Assembly: GCA_963833375.1 (NCBI GenBank)
Contig: CAWHXR010000010.1
Coordinates: 1 to 64,000, forward strand
Source: DASUPK01 sp963833375
GTDB taxonomy: Bacteria; Actinomycetota; Thermoleophilia; Solirubrobacterales; 70-9
Reading direction: 5' to 3'
Length of the DNA: 64,000 bases
Below are positions 36,003 through 46,421 of this stretch, in pieces; the first letter of the stretch is position 1, and each line of letters begins with the position of its first letter. The notes under the pieces are model-generated. The model did not search any database. It worked only from the letters and a program-made list of their open reading frames with translations, and was not told the DNA's origin. Position numbers and translations under genes: made by a program.

Positions 36003-36123
36003 CGCTAGGCGGCGGTCCTGTCGCCGTAGGGGCGCGCGGGTCCTGTCGCCGCAGGAACTTCCCATGGACGCTCAGAAATCGCGTCCATGGGTCCCTCCTA
36101 CGGCGCCACCCGCCGACTAGCGC
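36002..36123. repeat. Large interrupted palindrome between rpoC and a convergent gene
   Basis: CCCATGGACGC (36061-36071) and GCGTCCATGGG (36081-36091) form a perfect 11 bp stem with a 9 nt loop. Outside it, CCGTAGG (36024-36030) pairs with CCTACGG (36097-36103), and GCGCTAG (36002-36008) pairs with CTAGCGC (36117-36123). The left arm also holds a direct repeat GGTCCTGTCGCCG (36014 and 36039). It may act as a bidirectional terminator for rpoC and the convergent VOC gene, though no long T run is present. Confidence 0.6.
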
Positions 36124-36162
36124 TTCGGTTCACGCACTTCTTCTCCGGCAGCGGCGCTCTTT

Positions 36163-36549
36163 CTAGCCCTGCTGCGGCGGTTCGACCAGGCCGATCAGGT
36201 GGCCTTCCGGGTCGTTGAAGAGGCCGATGGTGAGGCCCTCCACGGGTGACTCCGGGCCCATCACCTTGGTGCCGCCGAGTGACTCGGCCTTGTCGAGCGC
36301 CGCGCCGACGTCCGGCACCTCGATGTAGAAGGTGACGTGGCCGTCGTAGCCCTCGGGACCGCCGCCGACACCGCCACCGATGCCGATGCCCTCGGAGTTC
36401 GTGTTGCCCTCGCGCGGGACGACGGAGTAGTCGGTCGGTCCGCCCGGAGGCGGCGAGTCATAGCTCCAGCCGGCGAGCTCGGTGTAGAAGCTCCTCAGCT
36501 TGTCGGGGTCCTTGCCCACGACCTCGAAATGAACCACTGGCTGTCCCAT
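36163..36549 (-). CDS. VOC/glyoxalase-like superfamily protein
   Basis: This is a 128-residue protein from ATG 36549 (MGQPVVHFEVVGKDPDKLRS) with AAGGAGT upstream. It has one betaalphabetabetabeta module pair typical of the vicinal oxygen chelate fold: VHFEVVGKDPDKLRSFYTEL, YDGHVTFYIEVPDVGAALDK, AESLGGTKVMGPESP and GLFNDPEGHLIGLVE. The putative metal positions are His near the N-terminus and Glu near the C-terminus. It resembles small actinobacterial VOC proteins often annotated as glyoxalase/bleomycin resistance; no specific substrate can be given. Confidence 0.85.
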   Translation of the reverse strand: MGQPVVHFEVVGKDPDKLRSFYTELAGWSYDSPPPGGPTDYSVVPREGNTNSEGIGIGGGVGGGPEGYDGHVTFYIEVPDVGAALDKAESLGGTKVMGPESPVEGLTIGLFNDPEGHLIGLVEPPQQG

Positions 36550-36655
36550 CTCGACTCCTTTCCGCGCCCGTGGGCGCCCGGTTCCTCTCAGATGCAATTA
36601 CGACCGGCGGCGACGCCGGTATTCATCGCTCCGGCTCCCGGTGGACGGGTGCCGC

Positions 36656-36982
36656 TCAGCGGCCGGCGGGCGTGTGCTCGCGCCGTTCGTGCGCGGCCAT
36701 GCCCGGCGCCAGCCTCGGTTCGACCACGGGCGTCCGGTTGCGGCCGCCAGCCGGGCAGTCCGGCCGAGCCTGCGCGGCGCCGCCATGCGGTCCCCGGCGG
36801 GGGGGACCCTGCGGCTTGATCGGGTTACGGCGGAAGCGGCGGAAGCTGTGGTCCTCGGCGTCGCCCGGCAGGTCCTCGAGCTCGGGCTCTGCCCGAGCCG
36901 CCCACCAGATCAGCCAGATTCCGAAGAACACCGGGATCTTCAGGATCACCGCGAGGAACACGATCGGCAGCACCCCATCCAT
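36656..36982 (-). CDS. Small membrane protein of unknown function
   Basis: ATG at 36982 gives MDGVLPIVFLAVILKIPVFF GIWLIWWAARAEPE, one N-terminal transmembrane helix followed by a cytosolic acidic then Arg/Pro-rich tail (DHSFRRFRRNPIKPQGPPRR). Length is 108 residues if the stop at 36656 is right. The ILKIPVFF...IWWAxRxEPE pattern has the look of a conserved family, but I do not know it. It lies 19 bp after the HAD-like gene on the same strand and is probably co-transcribed. Confidence 0.65.
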   Translation of the reverse strand: MDGVLPIVFLAVILKIPVFFGIWLIWWAARAEPELEDLPGDAEDHSFRRFRRNPIKPQGPPRRGPHGGAAQARPDCPAGGRNRTPVVEPRLAPGMAAHERREHTPAGR

Positions 36983-37001
36983 CCGAGCGAGTCTACCCCG
37001 C

Positions 37002-37538
37002 TCAGCGCGGCTGAAAGCCGTCCCTGACCCAGGCCTCGAGCGCCTCGACGTGGGCGTCGAGCAGGCCGACATCCGATTCGGTCGGAACCAGCAGCGTGGG
37101 GGCGGATCGCTCCTCCGCCCACTCGTGGCAGCTCGGGTCGAGGCTGTCATCGATCCAGGCGAGGGGCCGCGAGCCGCCGTACTCCTCGAGCGCCTCGAGC
37201 TTCCAGTGGGCGGTTCCGAACTGCGCGCGCCCGTCGAAGGTCAGGTAGGGCAGCTCCGGGACCCCGAGGATCCCCGGAAGGTGGTCGTTGGCGCGGTCCT
37301 CCCAGCCGCTCGCCCAGACGAGCTCGTAGCTCTCGGAGAGACGCTTCAGCCGCGGCCCGGTCTCCAGGGCGATGCAGTGGAGCATCCCGTCGATCAGATG
37401 GAACTCCCCGGGCGCCTCGCTCAGGTCCCCCCGTCCGGGCTCGACCGGCTGGTCGAAGCCGAAGAGGCTGATCACCCCGTCGACGTCGACGGCCAGGACC
37501 GGTGCAGTGCTCTTTGGCTTCTTGTGGAAGAGGGGCAT
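37002..37538 (-). CDS. HAD-like domain protein
   Basis: This is a 178-residue protein from ATG 37538 (MPLFHKKPKSTAPVLAVDVD). Motif I is DVDGVIS (Asp-x-Asp nucleophile/acid pair), motif II is in LVWASGWEDRAN, and the acidic motif IV is WIDDSLD. These place it in the HAD phosphatase superfamily, in a compact form resembling the HAD domains found in RNA-repair-associated proteins. The substrate is unknown. It is divergent from rpsL with about 35 bp between the starts, so its promoter region overlaps that of the str genes. Confidence 0.75.
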   Translation of the reverse strand: MPLFHKKPKSTAPVLAVDVDGVISLFGFDQPVEPGRGDLSEAPGEFHLIDGMLHCIALETGPRLKRLSESYELVWASGWEDRANDHLPGILGVPELPYLTFDGRAQFGTAHWKLEALEEYGGSRPLAWIDDSLDPSCHEWAEERSAPTLLVPTESDVGLLDAHVEALEAWVRDGFQPR

Positions 37539-37572
37539 GGGGGTGAAGGGTATTTGGCTACCATGCACCGCC

Positions 37573-37968
37573 GTGCCTAACACCAATCAGCTCGTCCGCA
37601 AGGGACGAACCCACAAGAAGAAGAAGATGTCGACGCCGGGCCTGAAGTCGGGCCAGGGTCGCAAGAAGCGCGTCGCCGCTCCGCAGCGACGCGGCGTCTG
37701 CACCCGCGTCGCGACGGTGACGCCGAAGAAGCCGAACTCGGCGCTTCGGAAGATCGCCAGGGTTCGCCTCACGAACGGGCTCGAGGTGACCAGCTACATC
37801 CCGGGCGAGGGCCACAACCTCCAGGAGCACTCCGTGGTCCTCGTCCGCGGCGGACGCGTCAAGGACCTCCCCGGTGTGCGCTACAAGGTCGTGCGCGGCG
37901 CCCTCGATGCGGCCGGGGTCTCCGACCGCAAGCAGGGCCGCTCGCTCTACGGCGTCAAGGCCACATAG
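37573..37968 (+). CDS. rpsL: Ribosomal protein S12 (uS12)
   Basis: This is a 131-residue protein with GTG start at 37573. It reads MPNTNQLVRKGRTHKKKKMS, RRGVCTRVATVTPKKPNSALRK and YIPGEGHNLQEHSVVLVRGG RVKDLPGVRYKVVRGALD. Lys in TPKKPNS and in GRVKDLP are wild type for streptomycin sensitivity. The N-terminal loop has an extra Lys-rich stretch. It forms part of the decoding centre. The rpsG start follows directly at the stop codon. Confidence 0.97.
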   Translation: MPNTNQLVRKGRTHKKKKMSTPGLKSGQGRKKRVAAPQRRGVCTRVATVTPKKPNSALRKIARVRLTNGLEVTSYIPGEGHNLQEHSVVLVRGGRVKDLPGVRYKVVRGALDAAGVSDRKQGRSLYGVKAT

Positions 37969-38439
37969 ATGCCGCGGCGCAACCAGGCCACGATCCGGCT
38001 GCTCGAGCCAGACCCCGTCTACCGGAGCCGTCTGGTCCAGCAGGTGATCAACAAGGTGATGACCGCCGGGAAGAAGTCGGTCGCCGAGCAGATCGCCTAC
38101 GACGCGCTTGCCCTGGTCGGCGAGCGGACCGGCAACAACCCTGTCGAGGAGCTCGAGGGCGCGATCAAGCAGCTCACCCCGGTGCTCGAGGTGCGCTCGC
38201 GGCGCGTCGGTGGCGCCACCTACCAGGTGCCCGTCGAGGTCCCGGCCCGCCGGGCGCGGACCCTCGCGGTGCGCTGGCTGGTCGAGTTCGCCAGGGCCCG
38301 CGGAGAGAAGTCGATGGCCGAGCGCCTCGCCAACGAGATCCTCGACGCGTCGAAGCAGCAGGGCAGCGCCTGGAAGCGGAAGGACGACATCTACCGCATG
38401 GCCCAGGCCAACAAGGCATTCGCCCACTACCGCTGGTAG
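37969..38439 (+). CDS. rpsG: Ribosomal protein S7 (uS7)
   Basis: This is an intact 156-residue protein: MPRRNQATIRLLEPDPVYRS, LVQQVINKVMTAGKKSVAEQ, VRSRRVGGATYQVPVEVPARR, LANEILDASKQQGSAWKRKD and MAQANKAFAHYRW, the usual C-terminus. It nucleates assembly of the 30S head. ATG touches the rpsL stop. Unlike in most str operons, fusA does not follow; a structured repeat and an opposite-strand gene intervene. Confidence 0.97.
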   Translation: MPRRNQATIRLLEPDPVYRSRLVQQVINKVMTAGKKSVAEQIAYDALALVGERTGNNPVEELEGAIKQLTPVLEVRSRRVGGATYQVPVEVPARRARTLAVRWLVEFARARGEKSMAERLANEILDASKQQGSAWKRKDDIYRMAQANKAFAHYRW

Positions 38440-38460
38440 GCGGTTTTCGTCTCTCAGAGA

Positions 38461-38580
38461 GCGGCGGCTGCAAACCTTCGTCTGGCGTCGTCCTCGGGCG
38501 GGCGTCTCGCTCACGCACGTCTTCAGTGCGCTCGCTTCGCCGCCCGCCCTGCGTCCTAGCCAGACTCGGTTTTCGCCGCC
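38461..38580 (+). ncRNA. Structured intergenic element E1 (after rpsG)
   Basis: Outer helix: GGCGGCTGCAAACC pairs imperfectly with GGTTTTCGCCGCC. Second helix: GTCTGGC with GCCAGAC. Conserved internal loop: GTCGTCCTCGG on the 5' side and CCCTGCGTCCTA on the 3' side. Inner helix: GGGCGGGCG with CGCCCGCCC. The loop sequence is shared with E2, E3 and E4 while the helices differ. Strand is given as that of rpsG. The remainder of 38440-38617 shows no gene. Confidence 0.6.
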
Positions 38581-38617
38581 GTTCGCGGGACGCACCCTTC
38601 GCGGGACGGCTGATTGT

Positions 38618-39262
38618 CTAGCCGCGCCGGGAACGCTCGAGGCGGGTGGTTGCCGCCTCCGCGACGGCGCTGTCGTGGGAGCGGCCGCCGTGGAGCTCCG
38701 TCGCGGCGGAGCGGTCGGGCCGCAGCGTGGCGAGAGCGGCGCCGCAGACGGTGAGCACGAGGGCTCCGATCAGCTCGAGCCAGAAGCCCGCGACGGGCTT
38801 CGCCTCGGCGTCGATGAAGGACTGGCGCGGGTCGTCCAGGGTGCCGACGTTGTTCACCTTCGGCAGGTCCCCGATCAGGAAGATCAGCAGCGCGACCACC
38901 CCGCAGACGGCGATCGCGACCGCCGCCACCTGCCCGAGCTGCTCCCCGCGGGCGGCCAGCGCCACCACCAGCAGGATCAGCGCGAAGATCGCGAGCACCA
39001 GCGTGGCGTAGCCGTGCTGGTCCGAGGCCCTGATCGCCTTCAGGGCCTCCCCGCCGGGAGGCGTGAGGTGGAAGATGTCGGTGAACTGCGAGACCGCGAG
39101 CATTCCCGCCGCCGCTGCGCAGGCGAGCACCAGCAGGGTCTCGGTCCGGGGGGGCTTGCTGATGACCCCCCCTGCAGGCCCGGCGAGATCCCCGCCGACG
39201 TCCTGGCGCGTGCGCTCGGTCGGCTCGTCCAGGCGGCCGCGAGCCTCCTTGCGGTGAGTCAT
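38618..39262 (-). CDS. Membrane protein of unknown function between rpsG and fusA
   Basis: This is an intact 214-residue protein with four predicted helices (TLLVLACAAAAGMLAVSQF, ATLVLAIFALILLVVALAA, AAVAIAVCGVVALLIFLIGD, FWLELIGALVLTVCGAALAT). The loop between helices 1 and 2 holds FTDIFHLTPPGGEALKAIRA, and one between 3 and 4 reads LPKVNNVGTLDDPRQSFIDA. The cytosolic N-terminus is charged. No known family is recognised. It lies on the strand opposite to the str operon and interrupts it, so fusA needs its own promoter. Confidence 0.75.
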   Translation of the reverse strand: MTHRKEARGRLDEPTERTRQDVGGDLAGPAGGVISKPPRTETLLVLACAAAAGMLAVSQFTDIFHLTPPGGEALKAIRASDQHGYATLVLAIFALILLVVALAARGEQLGQVAAVAIAVCGVVALLIFLIGDLPKVNNVGTLDDPRQSFIDAEAKPVAGFWLELIGALVLTVCGAALATLRPDRSAATELHGGRSHDSAVAEAATTRLERSRRG

Positions 39263-39302
39263 CGCCGGCCGGTTCCCTTCCTGGAGGCCATCACGCCGCT
39301 GC

Positions 39303-39462
39303 TATCATCGTCCGTCGCTCGGGGGTGCCCCCAGAGGGTCCCGTGGGCGTTAACCGTTTCGATGGAGAACGGCGCGACATAGGAGAAGTTCGGGTCGAAG
39401 AGACGCTTTGCGCTCGGGCCCGGAAGGGCCTTTTTTCTGCGCGAATACCGAACTCAGACTAG
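39303..39462 (+). promoter_or_regulatory. fusA leader with attenuator-like terminator and a short ORF
   Basis: A TATCAT -10-like box is at 39303-39308. A GGGGG-TG-CCCCC inverted repeat follows, then GGCCC-GGAA-GGGCC (39417-39430) directly followed by TTTTTT (39431-39436), a textbook intrinsic terminator about 70 bp before the fusA start. A 39-codon ORF from GTG 39343 to TAG 39462 runs through this hairpin (start MGVNRFDGERRDIGEV, end KGLFSARIPNSD). The layout suggests attenuation of fusA, but the ORF could be chance. Confidence 0.5.
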
Positions 39463-39504
39463 CCGTTCCGCTTCTCCCTCACGCCAGTACGACCGACAGG
39501 ATCC

Positions 39505-41619
<2,115 letters not shown>

Positions 41620-41627
41620 GCCCCGAT

Positions 41628-41659
41628 GATCCGGCGGCGGTTTTTGTGGCCGCCGTTGG
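41628..41659. repeat. Short GC-stem/T-loop repeat upstream of tuf
   Basis: GATCCGGCGGCGGTTTTTGT followed by GGCCGCCGTT matches 24161-24193 nearly base for base. It forms a GGCGGC/GCCGCC stem with a T-rich loop. It begins 8 bp after the fusA stop. A -10-like TATATT (41672-41677) follows, so it may lie in the tuf promoter region. Confidence 0.5.
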
Positions 41660-41776
41660 TCGAGTCTGGCTATATTCCCGAGGTTGGTCAAGAGGCGAAC
41701 GAATCGCCGGAAACAGCCACAAGACTTCGCAGAACAACCGACTTAACGACACCAACTAGACCCCCAAAGGAGCGAG

Positions 41777-42961
<1,185 letters not shown>

Positions 42962-42965
42962 CTCT

Positions 42966-42994
42966 GACGGGCCCCTTCGGGGGCCCGTTCTCAG
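42966..42994 (+). terminator. Terminator after tuf
   Basis: ACGGGCCCC-TTC-GGGGGCCCGT forms a strong GC stem with a tight loop, followed by TCTC. It lies just after the tuf stop. The T tract is short, so termination may be partial before rpsJ. Confidence 0.7.
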
Positions 42995-43127
42995 TGCGGC
43001 CCTCCCACCAGGGCAAAGGGCCGGGACAACTGCAAGACATACGACCGGGGCGCGGCCCTATTTCACGGGGCGGCGCCCTATCTGCGCGAAGACCACCATC
43101 AGCACAACCAAATAATCGGCACCACCA

Positions 43128-43448
43128 ATGGCCTCATTGACATCGGGAAAGATCAGGATTCGGCTGAAGGCGTACGACCACGACGCCATAGACCGGGCTG
43201 CCCAGGAGATCGTCGGGACCGCCGAGCGGACCGGCGCGACGGTGGCCGGGCCGATCCCGCTGCCGACGGACAAGCACGTCTACTGCGTGATCCGCTCGCC
43301 GTTCAAGGACAAGGACTCCCGCGAGCACTTCGAGATCCGCACCCACAAGCGGCTGATCGACATCCATCAGCCCACCCCGAAGACCGTCGACGAGCTGCAG
43401 CGGATGGAGACCCTCCCCGCCGGCGTAGACGTGGAGATCAGGCTGTGA
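43128..43448 (+). CDS. rpsJ: Ribosomal protein S10 (uS10)
   Basis: This is a 106-residue protein, first gene of the S10 operon. It has KIRIRLKAYDHDAIDRAAQE, GPIPLPTDKHVYCVIRSPFK, SREHFEIRTHKRLIDIHQPT and the C-terminal ETLPAGVDVEIRL. It also contacts NusG and NusB in transcription antitermination. Start ATG 43128 is chosen for the short leader MASLTSG. The stop overlaps the rplC GTG start. Confidence 0.97.
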   Translation: MASLTSGKIRIRLKAYDHDAIDRAAQEIVGTAERTGATVAGPIPLPTDKHVYCVIRSPFKDKDSREHFEIRTHKRLIDIHQPTPKTVDELQRMETLPAGVDVEIRL

Positions 43449-44110
43449 GCGCGATCGTCGGAAAGAAGCTGGGCATGACCCGCCTCTTCCTCGAGGACGG
43501 CACCGCCGTGCCGGTCACGGTGATCGAGGCCGAGCCGAACAGGGTGACCGCGATCCGCAGGGCCGACCGCGACGGCTACGACGCCGTCCAGCTGGCCGCC
43601 GTACCGGTCGCCGACGACAAGCTCACCAAGGCTGAGGCCGGTCACCTGAAGAAGGCTGGAGCGCCGGCGATGCACACCCTGGTCGAGTTCAGGGACGCCG
43701 AGGTCGGCGGGGGAGAGTCCGCCGGCGATGAAGAGGCCGCCGAGGGTTCCGGCGAGCCGAAGCTCGGGGACGACGTCACCGTGGCGAGCTTCGAGCCGGG
43801 AGAGCGCGTGAAGGTCTCGGCCGTCTCGATCGGCAAGGGCTTCCAGGGGACGATCAAGCGGCACAACTTCAGCCGGGGTCCGGAGTCCCACGGCTCTCAC
43901 AACGTTCGCGCCCCAGGATCGATCGGCGCGAGCGCCGACCCGGCACGGGTCTTCAAGGGCATGCGCATGCCGGGCCAGATGGGCTCCCGCCGCGTGACGC
44001 AGCGCGGCGCCCACGTGGTCGAGGTGGACGCCGAGCGCAACCTGCTCCTGATCCGGGGCTCGGTCCCCGGGGGCAAGAACGCCACCGTCGAGGTGCGCAG
44101 CGATGGCTGA
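43445..44110 (+). CDS. rplC: Ribosomal protein L3 (uL3)
   Basis: This is a 221-residue protein with GTG start inside the rpsJ stop (GTGA). It shows MSAIVGKKLGMTRLFLEDGT, PVTVIEAEPNRVTAIRRADR, GKGFQGTIKRHNFSRGPESH GSHNVRAPGSIG and MPGQMGSRRVTQRGAHVVEV. An acidic insert (GGGESAGDEEAAEGSGEPK) sits near residue 95. It binds near the peptidyl transferase centre. The rplD start overlaps by 8 bp. Confidence 0.97.
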   Translation: MSAIVGKKLGMTRLFLEDGTAVPVTVIEAEPNRVTAIRRADRDGYDAVQLAAVPVADDKLTKAEAGHLKKAGAPAMHTLVEFRDAEVGGGESAGDEEAAEGSGEPKLGDDVTVASFEPGERVKVSAVSIGKGFQGTIKRHNFSRGPESHGSHNVRAPGSIGASADPARVFKGMRMPGQMGSRRVTQRGAHVVEVDAERNLLLIRGSVPGGKNATVEVRSDG

Positions 44111-44822
44111 GGCCGCCGAGAAGACGACTGAGAAGACGCCAAGGACGAAGTCGGCGGCCACAAAAAACGCCGGCGGATCAGGCGCTACGGTGAAGGCCAC
44201 CGTCCTAGGCAAGCAGGCCAAGGCCGACCTGCCGAAGGAGATCTTCGGCGAGCCCTTCCACGAGGCCCTCGTGCACGAGGCCGCCCGCGCCGACCTGGCC
44301 GCGCGCCGCCGGGGCACGCATTCGACCCTGACCCGCGGGGAGGTCGCGATGACCACCGCGAAGGCCTGGCGCCAGAAGGGCACCGGCCGCGCCCGCGCGG
44401 GTGCGCTGAGCGTGCCCCATCGCTACGGCGGCGGCGCTGCGTTCGGCCCCAAGCCGCGGCATTACACCGTGAAGGTCAACCGCAAGGCCCGCCGGAAGGC
44501 TCTACGCGCCGCCCTCAGCGTGCATGCCGAGCGCGGCAGCGTCGCCGTCCTCGACGGCTCGACCTTCAGCGAGCCCGCCACCAAGCAGGCGGCGACCGCC
44601 CTCGGCAAGTGGGGCGCCAGCTTGCCGACCCTGGTCGTGGTCGGCTCCGAGGAGGAGGCCGTGGCGAAGAGCTTCCGCAACATCGACGGCGTCACCGTCG
44701 CCCTGGCCAGCGCCGCCGGGGTCGCCGACGTGATCGGGGCCACCTCGCTCGTCGTCTCGGAGGAAGGGCTCAAGGAGCTGGCGAGCCGGGCGAAGCCCGG
44801 CGAGGTTGGTGGTGAGGGCTGA
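44103..44822 (+). CDS. rplD: Ribosomal protein L4 (uL4)
   Basis: This is a 239-residue protein. After an N-terminal extension of about 27 residues (AEKTTEKTPRTKSAATKNAG) comes the L4 core: FGEPFHEALVHEAARADLAA, the extended tunnel loop AWRQKGTGRARAGALSVPHR YGGGAAFGPKPR, and the C-terminal Rossmann-like half VAVLDGSTFSEPATKQAATA. The extension contains a copy of the short DNA repeat (44151-44180), with AAA and ACA codons that are rare here. It lines the exit tunnel with L22. Confidence 0.97.
   Translation: MAEAAEKTTEKTPRTKSAATKNAGGSGATVKATVLGKQAKADLPKEIFGEPFHEALVHEAARADLAARRRGTHSTLTRGEVAMTTAKAWRQKGTGRARAGALSVPHRYGGGAAFGPKPRHYTVKVNRKARRKALRAALSVHAERGSVAVLDGSTFSEPATKQAATALGKWGASLPTLVVVGSEEEAVAKSFRNIDGVTVALASAAGVADVIGATSLVVSEEGLKELASRAKPGEVGGEG
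44151..44180. repeat. Copy of the short GC-stem/A-loop repeat inside rplD
   Basis: TCGGCGGCCACAAAAAACGC followed by CGGCGGATCA is the reverse complement of the repeat before rpmG and tuf, including the GATC end. It encodes SAATKNAGGS in frame, within the extra N-terminal segment of L4. Confidence 0.45.
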
Positions 44823-45118
44823 TGGACGCGCGCCAGGTGATCATCCGTCCGGTCGTCTCGGAGAAGAGCTACGCCCTGATGTCCGAGGGGAAGTACACGT
44901 TTCGCGTTCACGATCGGGCGCACAAGCTGCAGATTGCCAGCGCCGTCGAGGAGATCTTCGAGGTCAACGTGCGCGCCGTGCGCACCTCCAAGGTGAAGTC
45001 CAAGCCCAAGCGGCGCGGGCTCCATTCGGGTCGCTCGCGCTCCTGGAAGAAGGCCGTGGTGCAGCTCGCGCCCGGCGAGCGGATCGAGCTGTTCGAGGGC
45101 GCGGCGGTGGAGGGTTAA
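44822..45118 (+). CDS. rplW: Ribosomal protein L23 (uL23)
   Basis: This is a 98-residue protein: MDARQVIIRPVVSEKSYALM, KYTFRVHDRAHKLQIASAVE EIFEVNV and SWKKAVVQLAPGERIELFEG. It sits at the tunnel exit, docking trigger factor, SRP and SecYEG. ATG overlaps the rplD stop. Directly after the TAA begins the outer arm of structured element E2. Confidence 0.97.
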   Translation: MDARQVIIRPVVSEKSYALMSEGKYTFRVHDRAHKLQIASAVEEIFEVNVRAVRTSKVKSKPKRRGLHSGRSRSWKKAVVQLAPGERIELFEGAAVEG

Positions 45119-45278
45119 TGACCGCCTTCCTCACACAGCACGCCTGGATGACGGCCATGGCCGTCGCATCTCGGTGTCCTCGGGCTTGCCCTTGCCGCCA
45201 GCAAGGGCTGCGCCCTGCGTCCACCGATCTGCTCGGTCATGGCCGCCCCCAGTCGCACTGCGCGAGAAAGGCGGTCAT
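45118..45278 (+). ncRNA. Structured intergenic element E2 (rplW-rplB)
   Basis: Outer helix: ATGACCGCCTT (45118-45128) with AAGGCGGTCAT (45268-45278), perfect. Second helix: GGCCATGGCCG with CGGTCATGGCC, one G-T wobble. Next, TCGG pairs with CCGA. Conserved internal loop: TCCTCGG / CCCTGCGT. Inner helix: GCCCTTGC-CGCCA-GCAAGGGC, perfect. The element starts in the rplW stop codon and ends 6 bp before the rplB ATG, leaving no room for a normal ribosome binding site. No plausible gene is inside. Confidence 0.7.
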
Positions 45279-45284
45279 CTTCTG

Positions 45285-46124
45285 ATGGCCAACCGCAAGA
45301 CACGTCCGACCAGCCCCGGCCGGCGCTTCGGCACTTATCCGATGCGCGAGGAGCTCAGCGGGGGCAAGCCCGCGAAGAGCCTCACCAAGGGCAAGACCTC
45401 ATCCGGCGGCCGCAACGTCGACGGCCGGGTCACCGCGCGCCATCGCGGCGGCGGCGCCAAGCGCCGCTACCGGCGAATCGACTTCAAGCGCACCAAGGAC
45501 GGGGTCCCCGCGCGCGTGGCCTCCATCGAGTACGACCCCAACCGCTCGGCCAGCATCGCGCTGCTCAACTACGCCGACGGCGAGAAGCGCTACATCCTGG
45601 CCCCGCAGGGCCTGCGGGTTGGCGCCGAGGTCGTCTCCGGCGACGGCGCGGACATCGCCCCCGGGAACTCGCTGCCGCTGGCGCGGATCCCAACCGGCAC
45701 CGTCGTGCACAACGTCGAGCTGATTCCCGGCCAGGGCGGGCGACTCGGGCGCGCGGCCGGCACGGCGATCCAGGTGGTCGCCAAGGAGGGCGCGATGGTG
45801 AGCCTCCGGCTCCCATCGTCCGAGGTCCGCATGGTCCGCGGCGAGTGCCGCGCGACCGTCGGGACCCTCTCGAACGCCGAGCACCAGAACGTGAAGATCG
45901 GCAAGGCCGGCCGCAACCGCCACAAGGGCAAGCGCCCGCAGACCCGCGGCGTCGCGATGAACCCGGTCGACCACCCGCACGGCGGCGGCGAGGCGCACCA
46001 CACCCCCGGCGGGCACCCGGTCACCCCTTGGGGGAAGCCGACGCTCGGCTACAGGACCCGTAAGAAGGGCAAGCGCTCGGACGCGCTGATCGTGCGCGCG
46101 CGCAGGCGCGGGAAGAGGAAGTAG
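45285..46124 (+). CDS. rplB: Ribosomal protein L2 (uL2)
   Basis: This is a 279-residue protein from ATG 45285 (MANRKTRPTSPGRRFGTYPM). It has KSSGGRN-like (SSGGRNVDGRVTARHRGGGA KRRYRRIDF), YDPNRSASIALLNYADGEKR YIL, and the universally conserved RGVAMNPVDHPHGGGEAHHT with the His implicated at the peptidyl transferase centre. An upstream in-frame extension to 45174 falls in element E2 and is rejected as coding. Confidence 0.97.
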   Translation: MANRKTRPTSPGRRFGTYPMREELSGGKPAKSLTKGKTSSGGRNVDGRVTARHRGGGAKRRYRRIDFKRTKDGVPARVASIEYDPNRSASIALLNYADGEKRYILAPQGLRVGAEVVSGDGADIAPGNSLPLARIPTGTVVHNVELIPGQGGRLGRAAGTAIQVVAKEGAMVSLRLPSSEVRMVRGECRATVGTLSNAEHQNVKIGKAGRNRHKGKRPQTRGVAMNPVDHPHGGGEAHHTPGGHPVTPWGKPTLGYRTRKKGKRSDALIVRARRRGKRK

Positions 46125-46136
46125 AGGCGGGCTCTG

Positions 46137-46418
46137 ATGGGACGTTCGACGAAGAAGGGCCCGTGGGCGGAGGAGCGGCTGATGAAGCGCGTCAACGCCA
46201 TGAACGAGTCGGGCCAGAAGCAGATGCTGAAGACCTGGTCGCGGCACTCGACGATCTTCCCCGAGATGGTCGGGCACACGATCGCGGTCCACGACGGCCG
46301 CAAGCACGTGCCCGTCTACATCTCGGAGTCGATGGTCGGTCACAAGCTCGGAGAGTTCGCCCCGACCCGCACCTTCCGCGCCCACTCGGGCGCCGGCTCG
46401 GCGAGCGACAGGGACTAG
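46137..46418 (+). CDS. rpsS: Ribosomal protein S19 (uS19)
   Basis: This is a 93-residue protein: MGRSTKKGPWAEERLMKRVN, KTWSRHSTIFPEMVGHTIAV HDGRKHVPVYISESMVGHKL GEFAPTRTFRAH. Conserved throughout and normal in length. It forms the 30S head with S13. It lies 12 bp after rplB and 3 bp before rplV. Confidence 0.97.
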   Translation: MGRSTKKGPWAEERLMKRVNAMNESGQKQMLKTWSRHSTIFPEMVGHTIAVHDGRKHVPVYISESMVGHKLGEFAPTRTFRAHSGAGSASDRD

Positions 46419-46421
46419 CCG

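Noticed and set aside
37551..37564. TATTTG/TACCAT as rpsL promoter -10
   Set aside because: No -35 at proper spacing could be recognised, so I did not list it as a feature.
45174..45284. In-frame upstream extension of rplB
   Set aside because: It lies within structured element E2, and L2 normally starts at the ATG at 45285.
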